The notes under the pieces: model-generated | The model's input: only the letters and a program-made list of their open reading frames with translations | Told to the model about the DNA's origin: nothing | Database searches by the model: none | Assembly: GCA_016293065.1 (NCBI GenBank) | Contig: JAEDEY010000001.1 | Coordinates: 1-64,000, forward strand | Length of the DNA: 64,000 nucleotides | Reading direction: 5' to 3' | Origin: Bacteroidales bacterium | Lineage (GTDB): Bacteria; Bacteroidota; Bacteroidia; Bacteroidales; UBA3663 | Translations under genes and position numbers: made by a program | Part shown: one piece after another, positions 16,417-25,538 of the stretch | How the letters are laid out: each line of letters starts with the position of its first letter | Position numbering within the stretch: the first letter of the stretch is position 1

Positions 16417-18528
16417 TCACAACGTGTAACTGCAACCGCGTGTTTCTTTGCTCTTGTATAGGTTTTTGTCGGCGATGCTGTATAGTTGGTCGAACGTGCA
16501 ATCCGAGCCGTCACAGCGTGCAATACCCATGCTGATAGCTACGCGATAGTTTGGGTCGGCCTTGAGGTGAATGCCATGCACACGATTGAAAAACTTCTCT
16601 ATCAAAGCCTCAAGTAGTTTTTGGTCGATGTTCTTGATGAAGATAGCAAACTCGTCACCACCCAGACGCATCACTATATTGCCTGAGAATTGCTTCTTGG
16701 CAGCAGCCGCGAGTTTGGCGAGACACTCGTCGCCTGAGGTATGTCCAAGTTCATCGTTGATAACCTTGAACTTGTCTATGTCGAATAGGCAGAAATAGCC
16801 TTTCGTGTTTCTGGCAAGCTGTTCGCGTATCTTGCTCTCGCCTCCAAAGCGATTGTTCACCTTGGTCAGATGGTCGTGTTTCGACGTGTGGTTGGCATTG
16901 ATGAGCCAGACGAAGAGAATAGTTATCGTGATCACGGCACAAAGGATAAGTACGATGTTGACTGTCGTGTGAGCCTTTTCTTGTTCGGCTTTGATGACAA
17001 GCATCCATTGTGCTTCCTTGTTTTCGCTTATCAGTTTCTCTACAGGGTCGATATATCGGCGGTTGGCAATCAGATAGCCATTCGACGCATAGTTTTCATT
17101 GTCCTGTCGATATAGGCGAGAGCATATCACTATCGTGTCGCCATAACCCAATGCGTTGTCGTGTTTGAATGCCACGCTGTCATAGTCGGCAAGGTTATAG
17201 ACCATGAGCGATTCGTCGCCCATCTCGAGTTCTGCCATGAGGAAAAGGCTGTCGCCCAACACATGGCGGTAGCCGATAATCACACCAGAGATGTTGTAGG
17301 CTTTTTCCGAAAACTCCCTGTCGCCCAATGTGCTGCAGATGCTATCTGCCTCGAATGTGTTGATGACGCTCTCCTGTGCAGCCAGATTGTCAGAGGCAGA
17401 GGCAAAGCCTAACGACGGCACTATCGAGAGAAGTGCAATAAGCATCCATTGCGCAAAGTTGAAACTTCGCTTCTCGTTGTCCTGATCTACCAGAGTCAGG
17501 CAACATCCTTTGTGCTGCTTGCTCTCATACAGGCCTTTGTCGGCACGGATGTACAGGCTGTCGTAGTTGTCTTGTTTTGAGCCATTGTAGTATGTTGCTC
17601 CAGCACTTGATGTAATCTGCAGTTCTGAAAAACTGTCAATCTTGATATTTACCACATCGGCAAAGAATCTGTCAATGCGCTTGTGCAGAGTCGTTTCGTC
17701 GATACCTTCTATATAAATAGCAAACTCGTCGCCACCCATGCGCATGGTGATGTCGTCGGGAAAGTGTCTCTTGATAGTTTGTGCGAACTTGATGAGCAGC
17801 ACATCGCCTGTGTCGTGACCATATCGGTCGTTGACACTCTTGAACTTATCGAGGTCGAGGATTATGAAATAGCCAGCTATTCGCGAGTTGATGGAATAGT
17901 TGAAATGCGCTTCGCCTCCCGATCGGTTGAAGAGCTTGGTGAGATAGTCTTGTTCCGAGCGCTTCGAAAGCGAATAAGCCCAGAAGATGAGGATGATGAA
18001 CAATATGCCAGTGGCTATCACCATAATGCGCGTGAGGGTATTCTGTTGCGCCTTGTGCTGGTCGGTGGCAATCATCTGCCACTTCTGGTCGTGAGCCACG
18101 GCAAGAAGTTCGGGAGTGGGGTTCTTGTACTTTTTTAGCGAAATAAGATAGCCGTAATATGATGAGGCAATGCTGTCGTAGTTTTCAAGCCTTGTTCTAA
18201 CCACCACCGTGTCGCCCACTCTGAGGTCATAGAAATGTTCGAAAGCAAGACTGTCGATGTTGGCCAGACGATAGAGGTAGAATATGCCGTTGTCGCAGAT
18301 GATGTCGGCATTGACGAGCTTCAATCCGTGCATTGCCCTCACTACACCCGTGATGACGCCTTCAACGTCGTATGTGTCTTTGGTGATTGTCCCACTGTCA
18401 AGTGTTTGGCACACGTTAATAGCTTCTTGTGCTGTAATGACTTTTGAGTATGAATTGGAGAATACTGACAGCATAAGGCTCGCAATCAGTATCTGTATCA
18501 GTGTATGTGTGTGTTTCAGACGTTGCAT
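16417..18528 (-). CDS. tandem-duplicated membrane diguanylate cyclase: (periplasmic domain - TM - GGDEF) x 2
   Basis: The 703-residue protein consists of two homologous halves. Half 1: signal-anchor (about 9-28), periplasmic domain (30-150), membrane span (about 167-187), GGDEF domain with LDLDKFKSVNDRYGHDTGD and GGDEF at 265-269. Half 2 starts near residue 357 with a membrane span that looks like a former signal peptide (AQWMLIALLSIVP), then a similar periplasmic domain, another span (about 520-540), and GGDEF at 623-627. The halves share patterns such as DTIVI/DTVVV and ASNGYLI/SSYYGYLI but are well diverged. Both cyclase sites look intact; neither has the RxxD inhibitory site. The likely product is c-di-GMP, but other cyclic dinucleotides cannot be excluded. 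Confidence 0.88.
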   Translation of the reverse strand: MQRLKHTHTLIQILIASLMLSVFSNSYSKVITAQEAINVCQTLDSGTITKDTYDVEGVITGVVRAMHGLKLVNADIICDNGIFYLYRLANIDSLAFEHFYDLRVGDTVVVRTRLENYDSIASSYYGYLISLKKYKNPTPELLAVAHDQKWQMIATDQHKAQQNTLTRIMVIATGILFIILIFWAYSLSKRSEQDYLTKLFNRSGGEAHFNYSINSRIAGYFIILDLDKFKSVNDRYGHDTGDVLLIKFAQTIKRHFPDDITMRMGGDEFAIYIEGIDETTLHKRIDRFFADVVNIKIDSFSELQITSSAGATYYNGSKQDNYDSLYIRADKGLYESKQHKGCCLTLVDQDNEKRSFNFAQWMLIALLSIVPSLGFASASDNLAAQESVINTFEADSICSTLGDREFSEKAYNISGVIIGYRHVLGDSLFLMAELEMGDESLMVYNLADYDSVAFKHDNALGYGDTIVICSRLYRQDNENYASNGYLIANRRYIDPVEKLISENKEAQWMLVIKAEQEKAHTTVNIVLILCAVITITILFVWLINANHTSKHDHLTKVNNRFGGESKIREQLARNTKGYFCLFDIDKFKVINDELGHTSGDECLAKLAAAAKKQFSGNIVMRLGGDEFAIFIKNIDQKLLEALIEKFFNRVHGIHLKADPNYRVAISMGIARCDGSDCTFDQLYSIADKNLYKSKETRGCSYTL

Positions 18529-18693
18529 AAGTTTGTTGGCTAATTGTGCTGTAATTCAATGCAAATATAAGTATAATATTTAAGATGACAATCAACATCA
18601 ATCTTATTTTTACAAAAATACCATAAATTTTTTTTGTTTTATTAATTTTTGGCTCTAAATCACACTTATTGTAAGCAATTTATCAAGAAAAAC

Positions 18694-18729
18694 GATAAAA
18701 AAAGCACGCCCAAAAAACAGAGCGTGCTT
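18694..18729 (-). terminator. rho-independent terminator of pfp
   Basis: On the minus strand an 8-bp stem AAGCACGC/GCGTGCTT (18722-18729 with 18702-18709) encloses a 12-base loop and is followed by a run of T. It lies 24 bases after the pfp stop codon. Confidence 0.88.
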
Positions 18730-18752
18730 GATGTTTATCTCAGTCGAGGAGA

Positions 18753-20393
18753 TTACTCCTGCTCGAGAGTCAGAGTTAGAGTTGGACGGTCGCAAACCTC
18801 TGATGGACCGAAGTACTGGATAGGACCAGGATATACGAAGTCGGTGTTGCGAGCCCACTCTGTGCGGTGACGCACGAAATACTTGTATGGCTTGCCTCCG
18901 AGCTCTACGAGAGCCTTGCGGATTACTGGCTTCATCTCGCCATTTCGCTTCTCCATGTTCATCATCATAGTGATAGGAATACCACCTGCTACCCATTCGT
19001 CAACAGGCTTGAAGGTGTTCTTGATTGATGACATGTAACCAGTCTTGCCTGCAGCAATCAGCATTGATGCGTTGAAGCCGAGGCTGTAGCAGTAGTCAGC
19101 ATCCCAGTTTGAAGGAGCTGCGCAGCGGCCTTCATAGCCGAAGAAGTGGTGCTGAGTAGCGAACTTGCCAGTGAAGATGCCGTCCTTCTTCCAGTCAGCG
19201 AGCTTCTTGGCAACCATCTCAGCGAGGAGCTGCTCTGTCTCGATGAGCGATACCTGTACGTTGCCGTGTGGGTCGCGCTCGAGGGCGAGCTGGCGTGATA
19301 CTGAGAGTGGGAGGCTGCGGAAGATAGCAGCGTTCTCGTCAGAGAGGTGAGCAAGAACGTAGTCGATCTTGTGGTCGTCTGATACGAGGTCGAAGTCTGC
19401 CTGGTTGGCAGCGAGCATATCGTTGAGCTCTGCGATGAGCTTCTTGATGGCTGGGATAAACTCGATGAGGCCTTCTGGAACGAGGACAACACCATAGTTC
19501 ATGCCGAGGTTTGCACGGTCGCAAACTGCCTCTGCGATGTATGTTACAACGTCGTCGAGAGTCTGGTTCTTTGCCTCAACCTCCTCACCGATGAGGGTGA
19601 TGTTAGGGTGAGTCTGGAGTGCACACTCGAGTGTAACGTGTGAAGCCGAACGACCCATGAGCTTAACGAAGTGCCAGTACTTCTTGGCTGAGTTACAGTC
19701 GCGCATGATGTTGCCGATAACCTCAGAATATACCTTAGTAGCTGTGTCGAAACCGAATGAAGCCTCGATAGCGTCGTTCTTCAAGTCACCGTCGATAGTC
19801 TTAGGACAGCCGATTACCTGTACGCCAGCACCAATCTGGGCATAGTACTCAGCGAGCACGCAAGCGTTGGTGTTCGAGTCGTCACCACCGATGATTACGA
19901 GAGCCTTGATGTCGAGAGCCTGAAGGATCTCAAGACCCTTGTCAAACTGAGCCTTCTTCTCGAGCTTTGTACGGCCAGAACCGATGATGTCGAAACCGCC
20001 AGTGTTGCGGTATTCGTCGATGATTTCGGCAGTGAGCTCCATGTACTTGTGGTCAACGAGACCGCCAGGACCGAGAAGGAAGCCGTAGAGCTTGTTCTTA
20101 GGATTGAGCTTCTTGATACCGTCGAAGAGACCAGAGATGACGTTGTGTCCGCCAGGAGCCTGACCACCCGAGAGGATTACGCCGACGTTCATCTGTGTGT
20201 TGGCCATTGCCTCGTCTGTTGGCTCAAACTTGAGGTATGGCATACCGTATGTGTTAGGGAAGAGCTTCTGTACCTCTTCCTGATCTGCAACTGACTGTGT
20301 AGGTTCACCCTCTACAGCCTTGAGTGCGCCACGCAAAGCGATTGGGAGCTTTGGCTGATAAGCAGCGCGAGCGATTTGCAATGCACTTTTCAT
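18753..20393 (-). CDS. pfp: pyrophosphate--fructose-6-phosphate 1-phosphotransferase
   Basis: A reversible, PPi-using phosphofructokinase of glycolysis. The start at 20393 (MKSALQIARAAYQPKLP) gives 546 residues, the usual size of the long PFP class; an upstream in-frame ATG at 20435 is possible but less typical. Signatures: GVILSGGQAPGGHN near the N-terminus, GGDDSNTNA (the second Asp of GGDD marks PPi rather than ATP use), CPKTIDGDL, MGRSASHVTLECA and the late GYEGRCAAPS. TATATTTG at 20476-20483 on the minus strand is a plausible -7 element. It is tandem with the GGDEF gene but separated from it by a terminator. Confidence 0.96.
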   Translation of the reverse strand: MKSALQIARAAYQPKLPIALRGALKAVEGEPTQSVADQEEVQKLFPNTYGMPYLKFEPTDEAMANTQMNVGVILSGGQAPGGHNVISGLFDGIKKLNPKNKLYGFLLGPGGLVDHKYMELTAEIIDEYRNTGGFDIIGSGRTKLEKKAQFDKGLEILQALDIKALVIIGGDDSNTNACVLAEYYAQIGAGVQVIGCPKTIDGDLKNDAIEASFGFDTATKVYSEVIGNIMRDCNSAKKYWHFVKLMGRSASHVTLECALQTHPNITLIGEEVEAKNQTLDDVVTYIAEAVCDRANLGMNYGVVLVPEGLIEFIPAIKKLIAELNDMLAANQADFDLVSDDHKIDYVLAHLSDENAAIFRSLPLSVSRQLALERDPHGNVQVSLIETEQLLAEMVAKKLADWKKDGIFTGKFATQHHFFGYEGRCAAPSNWDADYCYSLGFNASMLIAAGKTGYMSSIKNTFKPVDEWVAGGIPITMMMNMEKRNGEMKPVIRKALVELGGKPYKYFVRHRTEWARNTDFVYPGPIQYFGPSEVCDRPTLTLTLEQE

Positions 20394-20578
20394 CGAAATG
20401 TTATTGTTAATTAATTTTGGTTTAATGATAGTCAATTTTGTTTTGTATCGACGTGTTTTCTGATAAAACAGTGTGCAAATATAATAAATTATTATTACCT
20501 TGCTATTGTTATTGCAAAATAAATGCGTTTTTCATCAAATATTTGTCTATTGTGTAATCTAAACTGAGAAAAAAATAT

Positions 20579-20586
20579 TATCTTTG
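20579..20586 (+). promoter_or_regulatory. -7 element TATCTTTG of the Uup-like gene
   Basis: TATCTTTG matches TAnnTTTG and lies 30 bases before the ATG at 20617. No good TTTG is at the -33 position. It rules out earlier in-frame starts for the downstream gene. Confidence 0.5.
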
Positions 20587-20616
20587 CGCGCATTTTATAA
20601 TATCAAAGTATATCTA

Positions 20617-22401
20617 ATGGCAATATCATATCTGCAGGTCGATGGTCTCACCAAGTCGTTTGGCGATCTTGTGCTGTTCGAGAAGATCTCGCTCGGCATC
20701 AGTGAGGGCGACCGCGTGGGGCTTATCGCCAAGAACGGTGCAGGCAAGACCACGCTGCTCAGCATCCTTGCAGGCGACGAGGGTTACGACGAGGGCAGCG
20801 TCATCTATCGCAACGACCTCAGGGTCGAATATCTGAGCCAGGACCCGCAGTTTCCCGAGGGAGCTACGGTGGCTGATGTGTGCAACCAGGCTTCTGCCGA
20901 ACTCGAACGCATTCTGACCAAGCTCAAGATCACCGACATGCACCAGCCAGTGAGCCAGATGAGCGGTGGTCAGCGCAAGCGTCTGGCTCTCGCTCACGTG
21001 CTCATCGATCAGCCTCAGCTGCTCATCCTCGACGAGCCTACCAACCACCTCGACCTCGAGATGGTGGAGTGGCTCGAAGACTATCTCAACCACACGTGCA
21101 TGACGATCCTGATGGTGACCCACGACCGATACTTCCTCGACAACGTGTGCAACAGGATTGTCGAACTTGCAGACCGCACGCTCTATACCTACAAGGGCAA
21201 CTATGCCTATTATCTTGAGAAACGTGAGGAGCGTATTGCCGTGCAGAACTCCAATATCGACCGTGCCAACAACCTCCTGCGAAAGGAGCTCGACTGGATG
21301 CGCCGCCAGCCTCAGGCTCGTGGCCACAAGAGCCGCAGCCGCATCGAGGCTTTCTACGAACTCAAAGAGCGTGCCAAGCGCCGTCGCGAGCAGATGGAGG
21401 TGCGTCTTGCAACTCGCAGTTCATACATTGGCTCAAAGATCTTCACTGCCAAGAATGTATATAAGAGTTTCGAGAGCCATACACCAGGACAGCCTGACAA
21501 GGTCATCCTGAAAGACTATAACTACATGTTCGCTCGTTATGAGAAGATGGGTATCATTGGAAATAACGGCACGGGCAAATCCACTTTCCTGAAGCTGCTC
21601 CTCGGACAGATAGCTCCCGACAAGGGGCATTTCGACATTGGCGAGACTGTGCACTTCGGCTATTACTCGCAGGATGGCATGACGTTCGACAACCAGAAGA
21701 AGGTGATCGATGTGGTGCGCGACATTGCCGAATATGTCCAGATGAGCGATGGCTCGAAGATGGGTGTCTCGCAGTTCCTCCAGAACTTCCTCTTTCCGCC
21801 CGAGAAACAATATAATTATGTGTATAAGCTGTCGGGAGGAGAGAAGCGCCGCCTCTATCTCTGCACCGTGCTGATGCGTTCGCCAAATTTCCTCATTCTC
21901 GATGAGCCGACCAACGACCTAGACATCGTGACGCTCAATGTGCTCGAAGAGTATCTTGCCAATTTCGGCGGCTGCGTCATAGTGGTGAGCCACGACCGCT
22001 ATTTTATGGACAAGGTGGTCGATCATCTGCTTGTGATGAAGGGCGATGGCGAACTTCAGGACTATCCAGGCAACTACTCCGACTATCGCGAGTGGCGCGA
22101 ACTGAAAGAGGCTGAGGCTAAAGGCTTGCCCGACAAGACGGAGAAGTTGGCCGAGACCAAAACCGTGAAGATAAAGACTGAGAAAGCCCCGAAACTCACG
22201 TTCAAGGAGAAGGAGGAGCTGAAACAACTCGAAATCGACCTGCCAAAGCTCGAAGCAGAGAAGGCTGAGCTCGAAGCTGCCATGTCGAGCGGAACACTCT
22301 CTACTGACGAGCTCTTGGCCAAAGGACAGCGTATGCAGGAGGTCATCGACTTGCTCGACGAAAAGGAGATGCGATGGCTCGAACTTTCTGAGATTTCTTA
22401 A
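20617..22401 (+). CDS. ABC-F ATPase, Uup-like
   Basis: The 594-residue soluble protein has two ABC cassettes and no membrane segment. Cassette 1 has Walker A GLIAKNGAGKTT and signature QMSGGQRKR; cassette 2 has GIIGNNGTGKST and KLSGGEKRR, each followed by LILDEPTN. The linker between them is the charged PtIM region. The last 80 residues form a Lys/Glu-rich coiled coil, as in Uup, which binds branched DNA and also ribosomes. The start at 20617 is chosen because it opens directly into the first cassette and follows the -7 element. ABC-F proteins act on stalled ribosomes or in ribosome biogenesis; the exact role here is not known. Confidence 0.88.
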   Translation: MAISYLQVDGLTKSFGDLVLFEKISLGISEGDRVGLIAKNGAGKTTLLSILAGDEGYDEGSVIYRNDLRVEYLSQDPQFPEGATVADVCNQASAELERILTKLKITDMHQPVSQMSGGQRKRLALAHVLIDQPQLLILDEPTNHLDLEMVEWLEDYLNHTCMTILMVTHDRYFLDNVCNRIVELADRTLYTYKGNYAYYLEKREERIAVQNSNIDRANNLLRKELDWMRRQPQARGHKSRSRIEAFYELKERAKRRREQMEVRLATRSSYIGSKIFTAKNVYKSFESHTPGQPDKVILKDYNYMFARYEKMGIIGNNGTGKSTFLKLLLGQIAPDKGHFDIGETVHFGYYSQDGMTFDNQKKVIDVVRDIAEYVQMSDGSKMGVSQFLQNFLFPPEKQYNYVYKLSGGEKRRLYLCTVLMRSPNFLILDEPTNDLDIVTLNVLEEYLANFGGCVIVVSHDRYFMDKVVDHLLVMKGDGELQDYPGNYSDYREWRELKEAEAKGLPDKTEKLAETKTVKIKTEKAPKLTFKEKEELKQLEIDLPKLEAEKAELEAAMSSGTLSTDELLAKGQRMQEVIDLLDEKEMRWLELSEIS

Positions 22402-22412
22402 TTTTTATTTTT

Positions 22413-22448
22413 GGAGATAACACAATCTAACTCTCATTAACTCCCTAA
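22413..22448. repeat. GGAGATAA / TTAACTCC intergenic repeat (copy 1)
   Basis: GGAGATAA at 22413 faces a TAACTC...TTAACTCCC stretch at 22428-22446, which could pair as an imperfect hairpin. Similar words recur in four other gaps of this window. Confidence 0.5.
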
Positions 22449-22463
22449 AAATAAACAGAATAT

Positions 22464-24059
22464 ATGAAAAAGATAACTTTGTTCTTCCTTGCCTTGGTTC
22501 TTGTCGCTGCTATGCCCCTGAACCTTGACGCAAAGAAGAAAAGCAAGAAGGAAAAAGAAACTGCTGTGTTCGATGGCAAGGCTGAGTTCCGTGGCGCGTG
22601 GATCCAGACGGCTTGGCAAGACCGCTACCAGCGCATGACACCCGATCAGTGCAAGGCCTATCTCACCTCGTTGGTCGATATGCTTCATCAGACGGGCTTC
22701 AATGCCGTGATCTTCCAGGTTCGCCCCGAGGGCGATGCTTTCTACCAGAGCCACTACGAGCCGTGGAGCCGTTTTCTCACAGGCAAGCAGGGCAAAGCAC
22801 CTGTGCCTCTGTGGGATCCGATGGACTATATGATCAAGCTCTGCCACGACCGTCAGATGGAGTTCCATGCGTGGATCAACCCATATCGCGTCTCGACCTC
22901 CAAGAGTCTCACGATGGATCGTCAGCACATCTATCGCCAGCATCCCGAATGGTTTGTCGAGTATGACAACAAGCTCTATTTCAACCCAGGATTGCCCGAG
23001 AGCCGTGCGTTCATCCGTTCGGTGGTCAAGGATATTGTCAGTCGCTACGATGTCGATGCCATCCACATGGACGATTATTTCTATCCTTATCCAGTGGCAG
23101 GCAAGGTGTTCGACGACCAAAGGGCTTTTCAGACCTATGCTCCCGAATTGGGCATCGACACCACTCAGCCCGACGCTCTGAGCAATTTCCGCCGCCGTAA
23201 TGTCGATATCCTCATCAAGACAGTCAACGAAGACATCAAGTTCCTGAAGCCGTGGGTGCGCTTCGGCATCAGTCCGTTCGGCATCTATCGCAACAAAGGC
23301 TCGTGGGAAGGCGGTTCAGAGACAGGCGGCACTCAGTGCTACGACGACCTCTATGCCGATGTGCTTCTGTGGGCTCGCAGCGGCTGGGTCGATTATCTCA
23401 TCCCTCAGGTCTATTGGGAGATTGGCCACAGGCTTGCCGACTATAGCACTTTAGTCAAGTGGTGGAGCGACAATGTGCCTGCGTCTTGCCACCTCTATAT
23501 CGGCCAAAGCATCGAACGTTCGCTCGATGGCGCTGCCAGCAGTGCCAATACGCCGAGCCTCAGTCAGAGCCACAATCAGTTCGCCAATAAGCTGAGTTTG
23601 GCATACAGCTCGGGCAAGGTCAGGGGCAACTGCTACTGGTATGCCTATCAGATCGAAGATAATCAGTTTGGCGTGCGCGACTATCTGTGCCAAAGTGTCT
23701 TCGTCAACAAGGCTCTGCTCCCTGCCTACGCCAATCTCGACAAGAAGGCTCCCGGGAAAGTGAAGAAAATCGATGCGACTCTTGCCAACCATCAACTGAC
23801 ACTGACTTGGACTGTTGACGAGACCGACGATTATGCTCAAAGGCCTCATTACTTCAATGTCTATCGCTTTGTCAAGGGCGAGAAGGCGAAGGTCAAGGAT
23901 TGCTCACATCTGATCGGACAGACCAACGAGCCTTGCTTTGTCGATGCTACCATCGAGATTCCTCAGACCTATACCTATGTCATCACTGCTGTCGATGCTT
24001 TCAACAACGAGGGTAGTGGCGCAAAGAAGGCATTCAAACTAAAACGTAGCAAGAAATGA
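22464..24059 (+). CDS. secreted GHL10-family glycoside hydrolase (DUF187/YngK-like)
   Basis: The 531-residue protein has a signal peptide (Lys-Lys start, hydrophobic core, cleavage near residue 24). A GHL10 TIM barrel spans about 35-400: FRGAWIQTAW, FQVRPEGDAFYQS, FHAWINPYR, DAIHMDDYFYPYP and WVRFGISPFGIY. A fibronectin-III-like domain ends it. Relatives cleave bacterial surface or peptidoglycan-type glycans; the substrate is not established. The amino-sugar kinase overlaps its stop codon by 4 bases, supporting a role in amino-sugar glycan turnover. A GGAGATAA-type repeat occupies the gap upstream (22413-22448). Confidence 0.85.
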   Translation: MKKITLFFLALVLVAAMPLNLDAKKKSKKEKETAVFDGKAEFRGAWIQTAWQDRYQRMTPDQCKAYLTSLVDMLHQTGFNAVIFQVRPEGDAFYQSHYEPWSRFLTGKQGKAPVPLWDPMDYMIKLCHDRQMEFHAWINPYRVSTSKSLTMDRQHIYRQHPEWFVEYDNKLYFNPGLPESRAFIRSVVKDIVSRYDVDAIHMDDYFYPYPVAGKVFDDQRAFQTYAPELGIDTTQPDALSNFRRRNVDILIKTVNEDIKFLKPWVRFGISPFGIYRNKGSWEGGSETGGTQCYDDLYADVLLWARSGWVDYLIPQVYWEIGHRLADYSTLVKWWSDNVPASCHLYIGQSIERSLDGAASSANTPSLSQSHNQFANKLSLAYSSGKVRGNCYWYAYQIEDNQFGVRDYLCQSVFVNKALLPAYANLDKKAPGKVKKIDATLANHQLTLTWTVDETDDYAQRPHYFNVYRFVKGEKAKVKDCSHLIGQTNEPCFVDATIEIPQTYTYVITAVDAFNNEGSGAKKAFKLKRSKK

Positions 24060-24910
24060 GAATACTGATAGCCGATAGCGGAAGCACCAAGACCTCGTGG
24101 ATGCTGGTCGAGGTCAGTCAGGACGCGCCCACAGTGCAGCGTGCCTACCATACGATGGGACTCAACCCCTTGTTCACCAAGCCCAAACAGATCTCAGGCA
24201 CATTGTCCGAGGTGCTGTCAGCCTTTGGTATCGACACTGTCGATGCCCTCTATTTCTATGGTGCCGGCTGCCGCGACCAACGCTGCTCGATTGTCCGGAA
24301 GTCGCTCGCCTCTGTCTTGCCATCGTCAGCGGTTGTCAAGGTCGCAAGCGATATCGAGGGAGCTTGTCGCGCCATGGGCGACGGGATATGCTGCATCATG
24401 GGCACTGGCTCAGTCGCAGCCTTCTTCGAAGCCGAAACCGACACTGTGTGCAATTTCCTTTCCTTAGGCTATATCCTTGGCGATGAGGGTAGTGGCGCAT
24501 ATTTCGGACGTCAGGTTTTGTCCGACTATCTGAAATCTGAAATGCCTCGTAAAGTTCGCAAGGTGTTTGAAGAAGATTTCGGAGAGATCTCTCATCAGGA
24601 AGCCATTGCTCATGTCTATCAGGGTCAGTTCCCCAATCGCTATCTCGCCTCATTCGCCCCTTTCATAGGCCGCCATCTTTCTCTTGGCTATTGCCATAAG
24701 GTTGCGCTCCAAGGCATCAGGGCGTTCTTCAAGCGTAACGTCATGCACCTTCATCCCAAACCCACCGACCGCATCTCTTTTGTCGGCTCTGTGGCATTCC
24801 ATCTCCAGGATGTCATCCGCGAAGTGGCTTCATGCTACCGACTTCAGGTAGGCACCTTCCTCCAAAACCCAATCGACGGACTTGTGGAATATCATAAGAT
24901 TAATCATTAG
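24056..24910 (+). CDS. BadF/BadG-family N-acetylglucosamine kinase-like protein
   Basis: The 284-residue sugar kinase has the ASKHA ATPase fold. The phosphate-1 loop is IADSGSTKTSW at residues 4-14; the phosphate-2 region is CCIMGTGSVAAFF, followed by GYILGDEGSGAYFG, typical of GlcNAc kinases of the BadF/BcrA group; the adenosine motif is FVGSVAFH. It probably phosphorylates a free amino sugar in the cytoplasm. The ATG overlaps the TGA of the GHL10 hydrolase (ATGA), so the two are translationally coupled, which suggests salvage of sugar released by that enzyme. Substrate specificity is inferred from family only. Confidence 0.83.
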   Translation: MRILIADSGSTKTSWMLVEVSQDAPTVQRAYHTMGLNPLFTKPKQISGTLSEVLSAFGIDTVDALYFYGAGCRDQRCSIVRKSLASVLPSSAVVKVASDIEGACRAMGDGICCIMGTGSVAAFFEAETDTVCNFLSLGYILGDEGSGAYFGRQVLSDYLKSEMPRKVRKVFEEDFGEISHQEAIAHVYQGQFPNRYLASFAPFIGRHLSLGYCHKVALQGIRAFFKRNVMHLHPKPTDRISFVGSVAFHLQDVIREVASCYRLQVGTFLQNPIDGLVEYHKINH

Positions 24911-24920
24911 GAGTTAGCTT
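24909..24920. repeat. GGAGTTAGC intergenic repeat (copy 2)
   Basis: AGGAGTTAGCTT directly follows the kinase stop codon. It is a single short copy of the GGAGTTAGC word that recurs at 51517 and, inverted, at 48554. Confidence 0.35.
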
Positions 24921-24947
24921 CCATCAACACCCCCAATAATAAATAAT

Positions 24948-25319
24948 ATGCGTGCTTTATTGACAGTCGTTTTTCTGATCATTTCGAATGTCTTCATGAC
25001 CTTCGCCTGGTATGGCAACCTCAAGCTCCAGCAGTTGCATCCTTCGGTCAAAGACTGGCCGCTGATCCTCGTCATCCTCATGAGCTGGGGAATGGCTCTG
25101 CTCGAATATTCCTTCATGATTCCAGCCAACCGTATAGGCTCCCAGATTAATGGCGGCCCCTATTCGCTGATGCAGCTCAAGATCATTCAGGAGGCTGTCT
25201 CGCTCATCGTCTTCACCGTCATCGTCGCCACCGTCTTCAAGGGCGAACCCATCCACTGGAATCACCTTGTAGCCTTCGTATTAGTCCTCTTAGCCGTCTT
25301 CTTCGCTTTCCTGAAATAA
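24948..25319 (+). CDS. DMT-family (DUF486) small membrane protein
   Basis: The 123-residue protein has four hydrophobic helices and matches the DUF486 group of small drug/metabolite-transporter-like proteins: NVFMTFAWYGNLK in the first loop, WGMALLEYSFMIPANRIG in the centre and GEPIHWNHLVAFVLVLLAVFFAF at the end. No function has been established for the family. It may be read with the GHL10-kinase pair (37-base gap). Confidence 0.82.
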   Translation: MRALLTVVFLIISNVFMTFAWYGNLKLQQLHPSVKDWPLILVILMSWGMALLEYSFMIPANRIGSQINGGPYSLMQLKIIQEAVSLIVFTVIVATVFKGEPIHWNHLVAFVLVLLAVFFAFLK

Positions 25320-25395
25320 GTTGAAACCAGCTGTCTTTGCAAGGTGCAAGGGCAGCTGGTTTTAGATTTCTTTGTCGAATACTATGAAAGGTTAT

Positions 25396-25476
25396 GGTGT
25401 TAAGGTGTTCATTGCCACTACATAAAACTCTGCACAAGACAAAAACTCTGCTGAAGACCTTGAACACCTTAACACC
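25396..25476. repeat. 16-bp inverted repeat plus degenerate CCTTAACACCTTCAC copies
   Basis: GGTGTTAAGGTGTTCA (25396-25411) is the exact reverse complement of 25461-25476, with a 49-base spacer containing AAAACTCTG twice. Up to 25535 the words CCTTAACACCTTCAC and CACGCCTTCAC repeat further. No coding potential is seen. Confidence 0.7.
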
Positions 25477-25538
25477 TTCACAAGCTCAGTGCCTTAACAC
25501 CTTCACACCTTAACATCATCACGCCTTCACGTCTCACG

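Noticed and set aside
16417..18528. Assembly duplication artefact in the tandem GGDEF gene
   Set aside because: The two halves differ throughout in protein and DNA sequence, so they are not a recent copy made by misassembly.
22437..23120. Antisense frame opposite the GHL10 hydrolase gene
   Set aside because: It mirrors a strongly coding sequence with signal peptide and family motifs on the plus strand and has no features of its own.
25396..25535. CRISPR array
   Set aside because: Repeats are degenerate, spaced irregularly by 0-50 bases and partly inverted, and there are no cas genes.
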